Shown: in pieces, positions 1-7,111 of the stretch
Layout: every line of letters starts with the position of its first letter
Position numbering within the stretch: the first letter of the stretch is position 1
Source of the DNA: Nitrospinota bacterium
GTDB taxonomy: Bacteria > Nitrospinota > Nitrospinia > UBA9942
Length of the DNA: 20,988 nt
Assembly: GCA_003489165.1 (NCBI GenBank)
Contig: DNJG01000119.1
Location: 997 to 21,984 of the forward strand
Direction of reading: 5' to 3'
Translations under genes and position numbers: made by a program
Notes under the pieces: generated by a model
What the model saw: the letters and a program-made list of their open reading frames with translations, nothing else
Database searches by the model: none
Told to the model about the DNA's origin: nothing

Positions 1-26
1 GTCTTCTGTCTTCTGTCCTCTATCAT
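1..26 (-). CDS. 5' end of a further gene, truncated by the window edge (product unknown)
   Basis: Only about eight codons are visible, reading M-I-E-D-R-R-Q-K. The ATG at 26-24 sits 7 nt after an AGGAG ribosome-binding site that directly follows the stop codon of the 383-residue cytochrome, so a downstream gene in the same operon is likely. The codons consist of the same heptanucleotide repeat that opens the cytochrome gene, read in the same register (E-D-R-R-Q-K). By analogy the product may also be an exported protein, but its function cannot be told. The repeat could instead be intergenic with the true start further on, outside the window. Confidence 0.4.
2..15. repeat. Heptanucleotide tandem repeat TCTTCTG, two full copies, cut by window edge
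   Basis: Two perfect TCTTCTG units at 2-8 and 9-15 are followed by a degenerate TCCTC. The unit is identical to the array at 1151-1185, so the 383-residue cytochrome gene is flanked on both sides by the same heptamer in the same orientation. The array may have more copies outside the window. Confidence 0.75.
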
Positions 27-36
27 TTCATTTCTC

Positions 37-1188
<1,152 letters not shown>

Positions 1189-1189
1189 T

Positions 1190-2068
1190 TTATTCCACCT
1201 TCTTAAACATACTAACCCTTCCCCTGCCTTTTTCTACTACATAAAAGTTCTCTCCCTTAAAATCAATGCCAAGGGGGTAATAGAGGTTTTCCCTGGAATT
1301 CCCATAAATACCAAATCCACTCAGTCTTTCTCCTTCATCATTAAAACCTGTCACCCGATGCTTAAAGGCATCAACTACCCATATCATACCGTCATCATCG
1401 ACTTTTATTCCAGAAGGCATAGAAAAATTCTGTTCCCCTTCTCCAATATGTCCAAAACCTGCAAGGTATTCGCCTTTTGTATCAAATATCCTTACGACAG
1501 GGTCAGCACTCATTACTGACACATAAATCTTTCCACTCTTTGCTGCAATACCTCCAATTGATTTAAACAAATTTCTGCCGCCAAAGTTAAATTGATATTT
1601 CCCAACTTTATCAAATACACAAATCTTTAAAGAGTTTCTATCAACAACAAGAAAACCTACCCCATCCATAACCGCCATCTTACCTGGTGTAAATCCCTCA
1701 TAAGGAGGCTCAATGCTTCCAACCCTTTCTCCCCTGGTATTAAAAATCTCTATATAATTTTTACCTTCTCCACTCATATAGATATAATTATTTGAAACAA
1801 AAATATCAATGGGGGATGATACCCCCTTTTCTTTTCCAAACTGAAAAACAGGCGTCCCATCAAGTTCAAAAATATAGATATTATTCCCTCCATTATCAAC
1901 AACATATAGTTCATCATCTTCTATAAAAATTGAGGATAATCCCTCAAATCTATATTCATCTGAAAATCTGTCAATAGCATTGATAAAATAGAAACTCGAA
2001 GGTGCGGATTCTACCTTAGCTATAAGAATAATCAGAATTCCACATGTTAAAAAGAATCTTTTCATCAT
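1190..2068 (-). CDS. Exported NHL-repeat beta-propeller protein
   Basis: The product has 292 residues. The first ~22 (M-M-K-R-F-F-L-T-C-G, then a hydrophobic stretch ending V-E-S-A) form a signal peptide. The rest is a run of blades of the type LYVVD-x-G-N-x-I-x-IF...G-x-x-x-x-x-FG, five to six NHL-like repeats, which fits a six-bladed propeller. There is no enzymatic motif, CXXCH or membrane anchor after the signal peptide. NHL propellers usually act as binding or scaffold modules, so a role in cytochrome assembly or protein contacts is inference. It is the first gene of a two-gene unit with the 383-residue hexaheme cytochrome (1-nt gap). A sigma-54-like promoter lies about 245 nt upstream, leaving a long leader that contains an imperfect palindrome. 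ATG codons at 2068 and 2065 are both possible; neither has a strong ribosome-binding site. Confidence 0.85.
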   Translation of the reverse strand: MMKRFFLTCGILIILIAKVESAPSSFYFINAIDRFSDEYRFEGLSSIFIEDDELYVVDNGGNNIYIFELDGTPVFQFGKEKGVSSPIDIFVSNNYIYMSGEGKNYIEIFNTRGERVGSIEPPYEGFTPGKMAVMDGVGFLVVDRNSLKICVFDKVGKYQFNFGGRNLFKSIGGIAAKSGKIYVSVMSADPVVRIFDTKGEYLAGFGHIGEGEQNFSMPSGIKVDDDGMIWVVDAFKHRVTGFNDEGERLSGFGIYGNSRENLYYPLGIDFKGENFYVVEKGRGRVSMFKKVE

Positions 2069-2120
2069 AATGAGACTAAAAACCTTATTTTCTTATCTTT
2101 CTTTATCTTGAATTATGCAT

Positions 2121-2254
2121 TAACCACAGATGAACACAGGTAAACACTGTTCAAACAAAAATTTATTATACTTCTTAATTTACTTAAAAAGTGAAATATA
2201 TTTTCCTTTTAATTCATTGAATAACCTGTGTTAATCTGTGTTTACCTGTGGTTT
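2121..2254. repeat. CACAG-rich imperfect inverted repeat (dispersed element, copy 1)
   Basis: The left arm starts AACCACAGATGAACACAGG (about 2123-2152) and the right arm on the other strand starts AACCACAGGTAAACACAG (about 2253-2222). The arms are ~32 bp, largely complementary, with an internal period of 10-11 nt around a CACAG core, and are separated by an AT-rich centre. The element lies in the presumed 5' leader of the NHL gene and contains no gene. Confidence 0.7.
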
Positions 2255-2314
2255 CACTCATTTTTTGGGTTTATCTTTAGTTATTCTGTAAACCCTTGTC
2301 TATATTGTATTAAA

Positions 2315-2329
2315 GCAAAGAATATGCCA
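2315..2329 (-). promoter_or_regulatory. Sigma-54 (RpoN) promoter for the NHL-cytochrome unit 2068-37
   Basis: Read on the minus strand the site is TGGCATATTCTTTGC, followed by TTT. It has GG at -24, GC at -12 and the exact spacing of the consensus TGGCACG-N4-TTGC. It begins 7 bp after the stop of the NHL-OmpA gene and would start RNA near 2303, upstream of the NHL gene. Confidence 0.75.
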
Positions 2330-2335
2330 AAACAA

Positions 2336-3763
2336 TTACTTTCCAATCAAAAACTCCACTCTTCTATTAATCTTTCTCCCCTCTTCAGTGTTATTATCGA
2401 CAATTGGTCTTGATTCCCCAAAGCTTACAGTAGTAATTCTTGACGGGGCAATACCTTTATTCGTAAAATATGTCTTTACTGCATCTGTTCTCGCTTGTCC
2501 AAGCTGCAAATTATCAACTTCTGACCCCATATTATCAGTATGCCCGGCGATATGTAATTTATATGTAGGCTTCTTTATCAGCAACTCGTATAATTTATCT
2601 AAGAATTCAAAAGAAGACTTTTTTATTATAACCTCCCCACTTTCAAATTCCAGTTTTTTGAATACATCTAACAATATATCTTCCTCCTGCTTTTCAATTT
2701 TTATCGGCTCAATTTCTTTTTCAACAGACTGTGGCTCAATCTTTATTGGTTCGGTTGCCTTACCACCCTTGCTCAATCCCTCTCCGCTTGTGGAAGAAGG
2801 GAGGGGTGAGGGGATAGATTCAACAGTTTCTGGCAGTTTAACCTTACTAACTTGCTGAACAACCTTTTCTTCTGGCATAATAAGCTCATATACCTGAACC
2901 CTTGCATTACCCGTATCACAAACATATATCTTGCCATTTTCACCTATTTTAACATCCGAGGGCCATGAAAGGTTTTCAGGATTTCTGCCGGCCCCTCCAA
3001 ACTCTGCTATTGGTTTACCATTCCTATCAAAAATTATTACAACAAACCTGTTTGTATCTACAACAAATAATCTCTCTCCATCTGTATCAATATTTGTCGG
3101 CATACTAAAACCTCCGAACAGGCTTGATATAATGCCAAACATGAAAAGAAATTTACCATCTTTCTTATTATAAACTGATACACGAAATAGTGCCGGGTCA
3201 AGAAGATAAAACCTCTCTGAATCTGTAGTAATTGCCTTTGCGTTCAAAAACTCCCCCTCATTACTACCTTTTTTCCCAAACTGAAATAAAAATTTACCTG
3301 CACTATCAAGGACAATAATCCTGCTTAATCTTCCATCACCTATATAAATATAGCCATTTTCATCTATGTGCAGCGACTGGATAGATAAAAGTGTGAAATC
3401 TGGCACAGAAGAAAGGTCAAACTTCCTCAGATATTCTCCCCTATAGTTAAGGATATTTATCTCACCTGCATCAGATAAATAAATATTTCCATCCTTTGTT
3501 ACAGAGAAAATCTGTGGAGAATTTGCAAGTGGGATTTTAAAGACTGCTATACCATCTTCATTGATAATTATGATTTCTTTGCTCTTGCTGCCAACATAAA
3601 GCTCGCCCTGCTGACGGTCAATATAAAGTTTTGAAGGAGATCCCCCCCCCATTGATTTTGCTGTGTAAGAGGTAATATGTCTTACATCAATCTTTGAGGC
3701 GGCTTCTATATCAGCTGACACAAACATCAATATAGCTATGACAAAAAATATTGAACGGGTCAT
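2336..3763 (-). CDS. NHL-repeat propeller with C-terminal OmpA peptidoglycan-binding domain
   Basis: The predicted product (475 residues from the ATG at 3763) has a signal peptide starting M-T-R-S-I-F-F and ending near A-S-K. An NHL propeller of about 290 residues follows, with repeated F-x-FG and blade motifs. Then come a Pro/Ser/Glu-rich linker and a C-terminal OmpA/MotB domain of about 110 residues. The OmpA domain keeps G-H-T-D and Q-A-R with the Asp to Arg spacing of 15 that binds diaminopimelate in OmpA, plus a G-R-x-x-N-R-R-V-E end. The protein should be anchored to peptidoglycan with its propeller facing the periplasm or outer membrane, possibly holding a cytochrome conduit in place (inference). 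Possible starts are 3763, 3772 and 3832. The last overlaps the cytochrome stop (TAATG) but would translate through a terminator hairpin; none has a clear ribosome-binding site. Confidence 0.88.
   Translation of the reverse strand: MTRSIFFVIAILMFVSADIEAASKIDVRHITSYTAKSMGGGSPSKLYIDRQQGELYVGSKSKEIIIINEDGIAVFKIPLANSPQIFSVTKDGNIYLSDAGEINILNYRGEYLRKFDLSSVPDFTLLSIQSLHIDENGYIYIGDGRLSRIIVLDSAGKFLFQFGKKGSNEGEFLNAKAITTDSERFYLLDPALFRVSVYNKKDGKFLFMFGIISSLFGGFSMPTNIDTDGERLFVVDTNRFVVIIFDRNGKPIAEFGGAGRNPENLSWPSDVKIGENGKIYVCDTGNARVQVYELIMPEEKVVQQVSKVKLPETVESIPSPLPSSTSGEGLSKGGKATEPIKIEPQSVEKEIEPIKIEKQEEDILLDVFKKLEFESGEVIIKKSSFEFLDKLYELLIKKPTYKLHIAGHTDNMGSEVDNLQLGQARTDAVKTYFTNKGIAPSRITTVSFGESRPIVDNNTEEGRKINRRVEFLIGK
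2767..2814. repeat. Short palindromic repeat inserted in the linker of the NHL-OmpA gene
   Basis: Pyrimidine-rich and purine-rich arms (CCCTCTCC and GGGAGGGG) flank GCTTGTGGAAGAA. On the coding strand this gives S-P-L-P-S-S-T-S-G-E-G, a peptide typical of dispersed palindromic repeats found across many bacterial genomes. Its GC content is clearly higher than that of its surroundings, and it sits exactly in the low-complexity linker between the propeller and the OmpA domain. Confidence 0.5.
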
Positions 3764-3778
3764 ATAATACATTAGCAC

Positions 3779-3812
3779 AAAAAAAAAGGGAAGCGTCCCC
3801 GCTTCCCTTTTT
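3779..3812 (-). terminator. Strong Rho-independent terminator after the 405-residue cytochrome
   Basis: On the minus strand a perfect 12-bp stem (AAAAAGGGAAGC with GCTTCCCTTTTT), a 6-nt loop GGGGAC and a run of nine T lie 20 nt downstream of the cytochrome stop codon. It should end transcription of the cytochrome. It also falls within the longest possible reading frame of the next gene, so that gene either begins just beyond it or is read through it. Confidence 0.9.
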
Positions 3813-3831
3813 AAAATTAAACCAAACTTCA

Positions 3832-5049
3832 TTATCTGTTATGACACAACTGACATCCTTTTGTTGATGGGACGGCATTACCTGCCTGGCTACCTGTCCC
3901 AACAGCAGATGTATAATCCCATCTTAGATTATCATTATAAGGACCGCCATGTGCAAAATGACAGGATAGACACATAACCCTATCGGTTGAATTATTTGTT
4001 TTGTAAAATACCCTGTTTGACGATTCAGCACTTGCAACAGGAAGGTAGTAACCTGCTGTTGTAACATCATAATTAGTAGTATCTATGATAGTTACTCCTG
4101 CCCCAGAAGTTGTTGAACCATCGCCAGCCAATGTATTATTAACAGGATGCCTTTTCCAATCATCACCTGATGCATTGGTCGTTACTATAGCCTCATGCCA
4201 GTTATCATGACACTGGGCACACCATCTTGAAATGCCATTTGCCCCTCCACCATAGGAATTACTATTTGCAGTATCATCAGCAGCTGATCCTGTAGTAGAC
4301 GCAGTTTTGATTACCGGCCATATATTATTCTTATTTGATGCCCCGCCTATTGCAAGTATAGTATCCTGAAAGTTTGTCCCATTAATACCTCCAACCCAAC
4401 TCGTATGGTCTGCATCGGTAAGTTCAACACCTGCATTACTTCCTGCATTTGTTGCACTCATCCTCAGATTTCTGAACTTATTTATAGCAGTATCGGCTGC
4501 ATTGGCAGTTCCATGAGGGTCATGGCAAGATGTGCATGAGAAACCTGCTATTTGTGTATTATCTGCACTACCCGGTGGTATGACATTTGCGAGACCAATG
4601 GAATGCCCTTTTCCAAGTGCAGTACTGCCTCCATCTGAACTCAATGTAAAATCTGCACTAACCTCCGGATAGAAGTTACCGCCAGCACCTATGCCAGTCA
4701 GGTGATCCGTCTGTGTCCATAGTGTGCCAGTTGCAAGGTGCACCTTTGGTGGTTTTACATTCTTTGGCGCAAATTGAACATCTCCATTAACTCCTTGATC
4801 AGAATGACACTGCAGACAAAGCCTGTGAATATTTTCTCTGCTGGATATATCCGCCCTAAGCAAAACAAGTGAGCCGCCGGATGCACCGCCAAGCGTATTA
4901 GTACCACCTCCCTGGCTGTTATGCATTGTATGACAGTTACCGCATGTCAAATCACCCGCACCTTTATGAACTGCAAAAACTGATGTATTTATTAATAAGA
5001 AACCAGTAATCAAAACAACAACTCCTAACCATTTTTTCATGTCTTTCAT
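3832..5049 (-). CDS. OmcS-like hexaheme c-type cytochrome
   Basis: The product has 405 residues with a classic signal peptide ending V-F-A followed by V-H-K-G-A-G. The six haem motifs are CGNCH, CLQCH, CTSCH, CAQCH, CLSCH and CQLCH, the last followed only by N-R. The first motif reads CGNCHTMHNSQGG, which closely matches what I recall of Geobacter OmcS. The CxSCHDPHG third motif, WCAxCH fourth motif, HPV, CLSCHxAH fifth motif and C-terminal sixth motif follow the same order. OmcS-type cytochromes polymerise into extracellular haem filaments, so this is a candidate filament subunit (inference; no structure or search here). The start at 5049 has AGGAGG 8 nt upstream. It forms its own transcription unit, with a sigma-54 promoter at 5149-5135 and a strong terminator at 3812-3779. 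Confidence 0.92.
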   Translation of the reverse strand: MKDMKKWLGVVVLITGFLLINTSVFAVHKGAGDLTCGNCHTMHNSQGGGTNTLGGASGGSLVLLRADISSRENIHRLCLQCHSDQGVNGDVQFAPKNVKPPKVHLATGTLWTQTDHLTGIGAGGNFYPEVSADFTLSSDGGSTALGKGHSIGLANVIPPGSADNTQIAGFSCTSCHDPHGTANAADTAINKFRNLRMSATNAGSNAGVELTDADHTSWVGGINGTNFQDTILAIGGASNKNNIWPVIKTASTTGSAADDTANSNSYGGGANGISRWCAQCHDNWHEAIVTTNASGDDWKRHPVNNTLAGDGSTTSGAGVTIIDTTNYDVTTAGYYLPVASAESSNRVFYKTNNSTDRVMCLSCHFAHGGPYNDNLRWDYTSAVGTGSQAGNAVPSTKGCQLCHNR

Positions 5050-5134
5050 AATATCTTCCTCCTTTCTTTTCTCTGATCTCTGAATGTTTATTTTGTAATT
5101 TTATATTGCCTGTAACCCTTGCCCTGAATAATAA

Positions 5135-5149
5135 GCATATATCATGCCA
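5135..5149 (-). promoter_or_regulatory. Sigma-54 (RpoN) promoter for the 405-residue cytochrome
   Basis: The minus strand reads TGGCATGATATATGC, followed by TT. This is the TGGCACG-N4-TTGC consensus with GG and GC intact and two mismatches elsewhere. RNA would start near 5123, giving a ~75-nt leader to the ATG at 5049. Confidence 0.75.
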
Positions 5150-5258
5150 TTCTAAAAAATATTAATTTTCAAGATGAACAAAACCTAATTTAATCGCAAA
5201 AATATAGAAAATCAAAGGGTTCAAATTTATAAAAATAACTTTGTGAAGCTTTGCATTT

Positions 5259-5294
5259 TGTGTAAAAGTACACAGTTTAGTTAAATTTTACACA
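5259..5294. promoter_or_regulatory. Candidate activator site: TGTGTA-N4-TACACA plus a third half-site
   Basis: A perfect palindrome TGTGTAAAAGTACACA (5259-5274) is followed by TTTTACACA (5286-5294), which also pairs perfectly with TGTGTAAAA at 5259. It sits about 110-145 bp upstream of the sigma-54 promoter at 5149, the usual place for an NtrC-type upstream activating sequence. TGTGN8CACA also fits a CRP/FNR-family site. The rest of the 280-bp gap 5050-5329 is AT-rich with no gene. Confidence 0.45.
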
Positions 5295-5329
5295 TTCTTT
5301 ACCACGCTTTTGTTAAGAGGGATTTAGAG

Positions 5330-5662
5330 CTATATATGACATTTTTTACAGGTTGACATATCCCATGAAGTCCGCCCATTGTGGCATTTTCCACAATATT
5401 CACCTTCTACATTCTTTTTCATTGTAACCAAATTTGAACCTTTTTTATCTTTAAAAACCGATGGGTGGCAATCTTTACATTTCAATTTACTATGCTTTGA
5501 ATGGGAAAAGCGGGCAGGAGGCATATCTGCCTTTTTCCTGCTCGCCTTTTGATTTTCAAATACAATAACATCCTGCGGTTTCTTCTCCGCCGCAAATAGA
5601 GGAAAAATCCATACAATTGACAATACATAAAAAATTATGAAAATTTTTAAAGCAGTTTTCAT
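5330..5662 (-). CDS. c7-type triheme cytochrome (smallest of three)
   Basis: The product is about 110 residues with a signal peptide ending near F-A-A. Its three haem motifs are CKDCH, CGKCH and CKKCH, the last one residue before the stop. The layout FSHxKH, CKxCH, a Met-rich spacer, CGKCHNG, then CxxCH at the end is that of c7-type triheme cytochromes, whose extra histidines provide the second axial ligands. Such proteins carry electrons through the periplasm. It is the third of three consecutive cytochromes (16-nt gap from the one upstream) and shares their pattern, so the three are tandem paralogues. The ATG at 5662 is chosen; a TTG directly before it at 5665 is an alternative. No strong ribosome-binding site is visible. 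Confidence 0.88.
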   Translation of the reverse strand: MKTALKIFIIFYVLSIVWIFPLFAAEKKPQDVIVFENQKASRKKADMPPARFSHSKHSKLKCKDCHPSVFKDKKGSNLVTMKKNVEGEYCGKCHNGRTSWDMSTCKKCHI

Positions 5663-5677
5663 CAATTAAAGCCCATA

Positions 5678-6424
5678 CTATTTAGATACTGACCTTAGAG
5701 TAATAGTATCATCCGGTTTATTCTTCTTAGGAAAAGTATGACACCTCTTACAATCTGCGAGAGGAAATGCAATTTTATTATGGCATCTGCCGCACCACTT
5801 GCCACCCGCCATTTCCATCATCTTAACATCGTTTCCGCCTGCCACTGGCTCAAATATAGGTCCACCGACACTCGCATGACAAATCTCACATTTTAACCAC
5901 CATGTATGGATAAGATGGGGAAATACAACATTATCCATAAAATCACTCTTTGTTTCAAATAATATATTCATATCAAGTATCGCTTCATCTTCAGGTTTTG
6001 CATTAGGGTCAAGGTCAAAGCGTGGGTCTATTGTTTTTTCTTTAACAATCTTCGCCCAGTCAACCAATTTATACTTATCTAAAGGTAGACCTGACTCTGC
6101 AAGAGCAGTAGGATGCCATCCTGCCCCAATTTTTGCAAATGTAGATGCAACTCCTGATTTATTGATATCACCCGTTCCAGCCATTTCGCCCTTTGTATCA
6201 AGGTAAATAAGACTTTTTTTATCTTTTGGGTCAAGAGTCTTTGTAGAAGGTGTCTCTACTGGAGGAGTTGGAGGTGCTTTAGGCTGTTCTACTACCGGTG
6301 GAACTGCCTTTTCAGGAGACTTCTTTGATGTTTTTTTTTCAGCCGCATCAACTGAAATACAAAATATTGCAATAAATATTGTAATTAATAATGATATTTT
6401 TTTAAAATTTTTATTAATCTTCAT
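5678..6424 (-). CDS. Triheme c7-type cytochrome with a long N-terminal extension
   Basis: The product has 248 residues: a signal peptide (M-K-I-N-K-N-F-K-K, hydrophobic core, V-D-A-A), a Lys/Pro-rich linker to about residue 65, and a region of about 90 residues with no motif I recognise. The C-terminal triheme module has V-V-F-P-H-x-x-H, CEICH, then M-x-x-M-x-G-x-x-CGRCHN and CKRCH. The module matches its two neighbours, which lack the long extension, so a c7 domain has been joined to an extra segment that may set position or partner. AAGGAGGG lies about 5 nt before the ATG, a strong ribosome-binding site. It is the middle gene of a three-gene unit. Confidence 0.88.
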   Translation of the reverse strand: MKINKNFKKISLLITIFIAIFCISVDAAEKKTSKKSPEKAVPPVVEQPKAPPTPPVETPSTKTLDPKDKKSLIYLDTKGEMAGTGDINKSGVASTFAKIGAGWHPTALAESGLPLDKYKLVDWAKIVKEKTIDPRFDLDPNAKPEDEAILDMNILFETKSDFMDNVVFPHLIHTWWLKCEICHASVGGPIFEPVAGGNDVKMMEMAGGKWCGRCHNKIAFPLADCKRCHTFPKKNKPDDTITLRSVSK

Positions 6425-6446
6425 TGATTCCCTCCTTTCTATTTAT

Positions 6447-6827
6447 TTATTTGGCAATCTTCTTTGAATACTGAACAACACCAGGCGACCAGCCGGGTTC
6501 CCATGAATGACATCTCTCACAATAAAGCGGTTCCCATGCAGTAATTCCATTATGACATTTGCCACACTTTTCTCCATTCATAATCAGACTCATATTGATA
6601 TCATTAGCACCTGCCTTTAATATAAAAATATCTTCATGGCAAACCTTACACTTAAATCTTATACGGTGAAACCAGTGAGGAAACATGACATCATTAACCC
6701 CTGCCTTCCTCATACTTTCAGCCTTGCTATTCAGTATTATATCTCCATATTCGGCAAATGAAAATTCAGCTGAAAGAAGAAAAGAATATAATCCTAAAAG
6801 TAAACCAATTAAAATTCTAATTTTCAT
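6447..6827 (-). CDS. c7-type triheme cytochrome, first gene of the operon
   Basis: The product has 126 residues: a signal peptide (M-K-I-R-I-L-I-G-L-L-L to F-S-F-A), then M-F-P-H-x-x-H, CKVCH, A-G-x-N-D-I-x-M, CGKCHNG and CERCH near the C-terminus. Three haems are expected, with paired histidines as distal ligands. The start at 6827 is preferred because AGGAGG lies 7 nt upstream. A start at 6863 would add 12 residues (including K-K-G-G-S-E), translated over that ribosome-binding site, before the signal peptide. It heads the three-cytochrome unit, driven by the sigma-54 site at 7015-7001. Confidence 0.9.
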   Translation of the reverse strand: MKIRILIGLLLGLYSFLLSAEFSFAEYGDIILNSKAESMRKAGVNDVMFPHWFHRIRFKCKVCHEDIFILKAGANDINMSLIMNGEKCGKCHNGITAWEPLYCERCHSWEPGWSPGVVQYSKKIAK

Positions 6828-6861
6828 TTCACTCCCTCCTTTTTTATTTATGTGTATTTTC

Positions 6862-6876
6862 ACACTCTATGAGTGT
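6862..6876. promoter_or_regulatory. Small perfect hairpin in the leader of the triheme operon
   Basis: ACACTC-TAT-GAGTGT is a perfect 6-bp inverted repeat with a 3-nt loop, located between the sigma-54 promoter (7001) and the first start codon (6827). It may be an operator or an RNA hairpin; the sequence alone does not decide. The rest of 6828-7000 is AT-rich leader with no gene. Confidence 0.35.
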
Positions 6877-7000
6877 TATATCGCCCATCTTTTATTTTTG
6901 AATTTTATGTATCCTTAAAAATAAAACAAAATATTTCAACAAATTACATAAACAGTTCACCTCCTCATGTTTTACAAAATAGACAAACATATAATAAAAG

Positions 7001-7015
7001 CAATTAATATGCCAT
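7001..7015 (-). promoter_or_regulatory. Sigma-54 (RpoN) promoter for the triheme cytochrome operon
   Basis: The minus strand reads TGGCATATTAATTGC, followed by TTTT: a -24 TGGCA, a -12 TTGC and exact spacing. It is the best match of the three such sites in the window. RNA would start near 6989, leaving a ~160-nt leader to 6827. Confidence 0.8.
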
Positions 7016-7024
7016 TAATAGAGG

Positions 7025-7096
7025 AGTTATAAAGTCTATCAGGTTGAAAGTTAAAAGTTGTTTTATGACTATATTAACTTTACAAACCTTATAACT
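7025..7096. repeat. Large imperfect hairpin between the NtrC gene and the cytochrome promoter
   Basis: The outer arms AGTTATAA and TTATAACT and the inner arms AGGTT-G-AAAGTTAA and TTAACTTT-AC-AAACCT pair with small bulges around a loop at about 7055-7073. It starts 16 nt after the stop of the activator gene. It could slow or end transcription of that operon (it lacks a T run), or act as the upstream activating region of the sigma-54 promoter 10 bp further on. Confidence 0.45.
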
Positions 7097-7111
7097 ATAT
7101 TCTTTTTAGTC

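Noticed and set aside
2388..2858. Plus-strand frame of 156 codons opposite the OmpA region
   Set aside because: The minus strand encodes a clear OmpA domain and linker; the plus-strand peptide is low-complexity Ser/Leu-rich and has no start signal.
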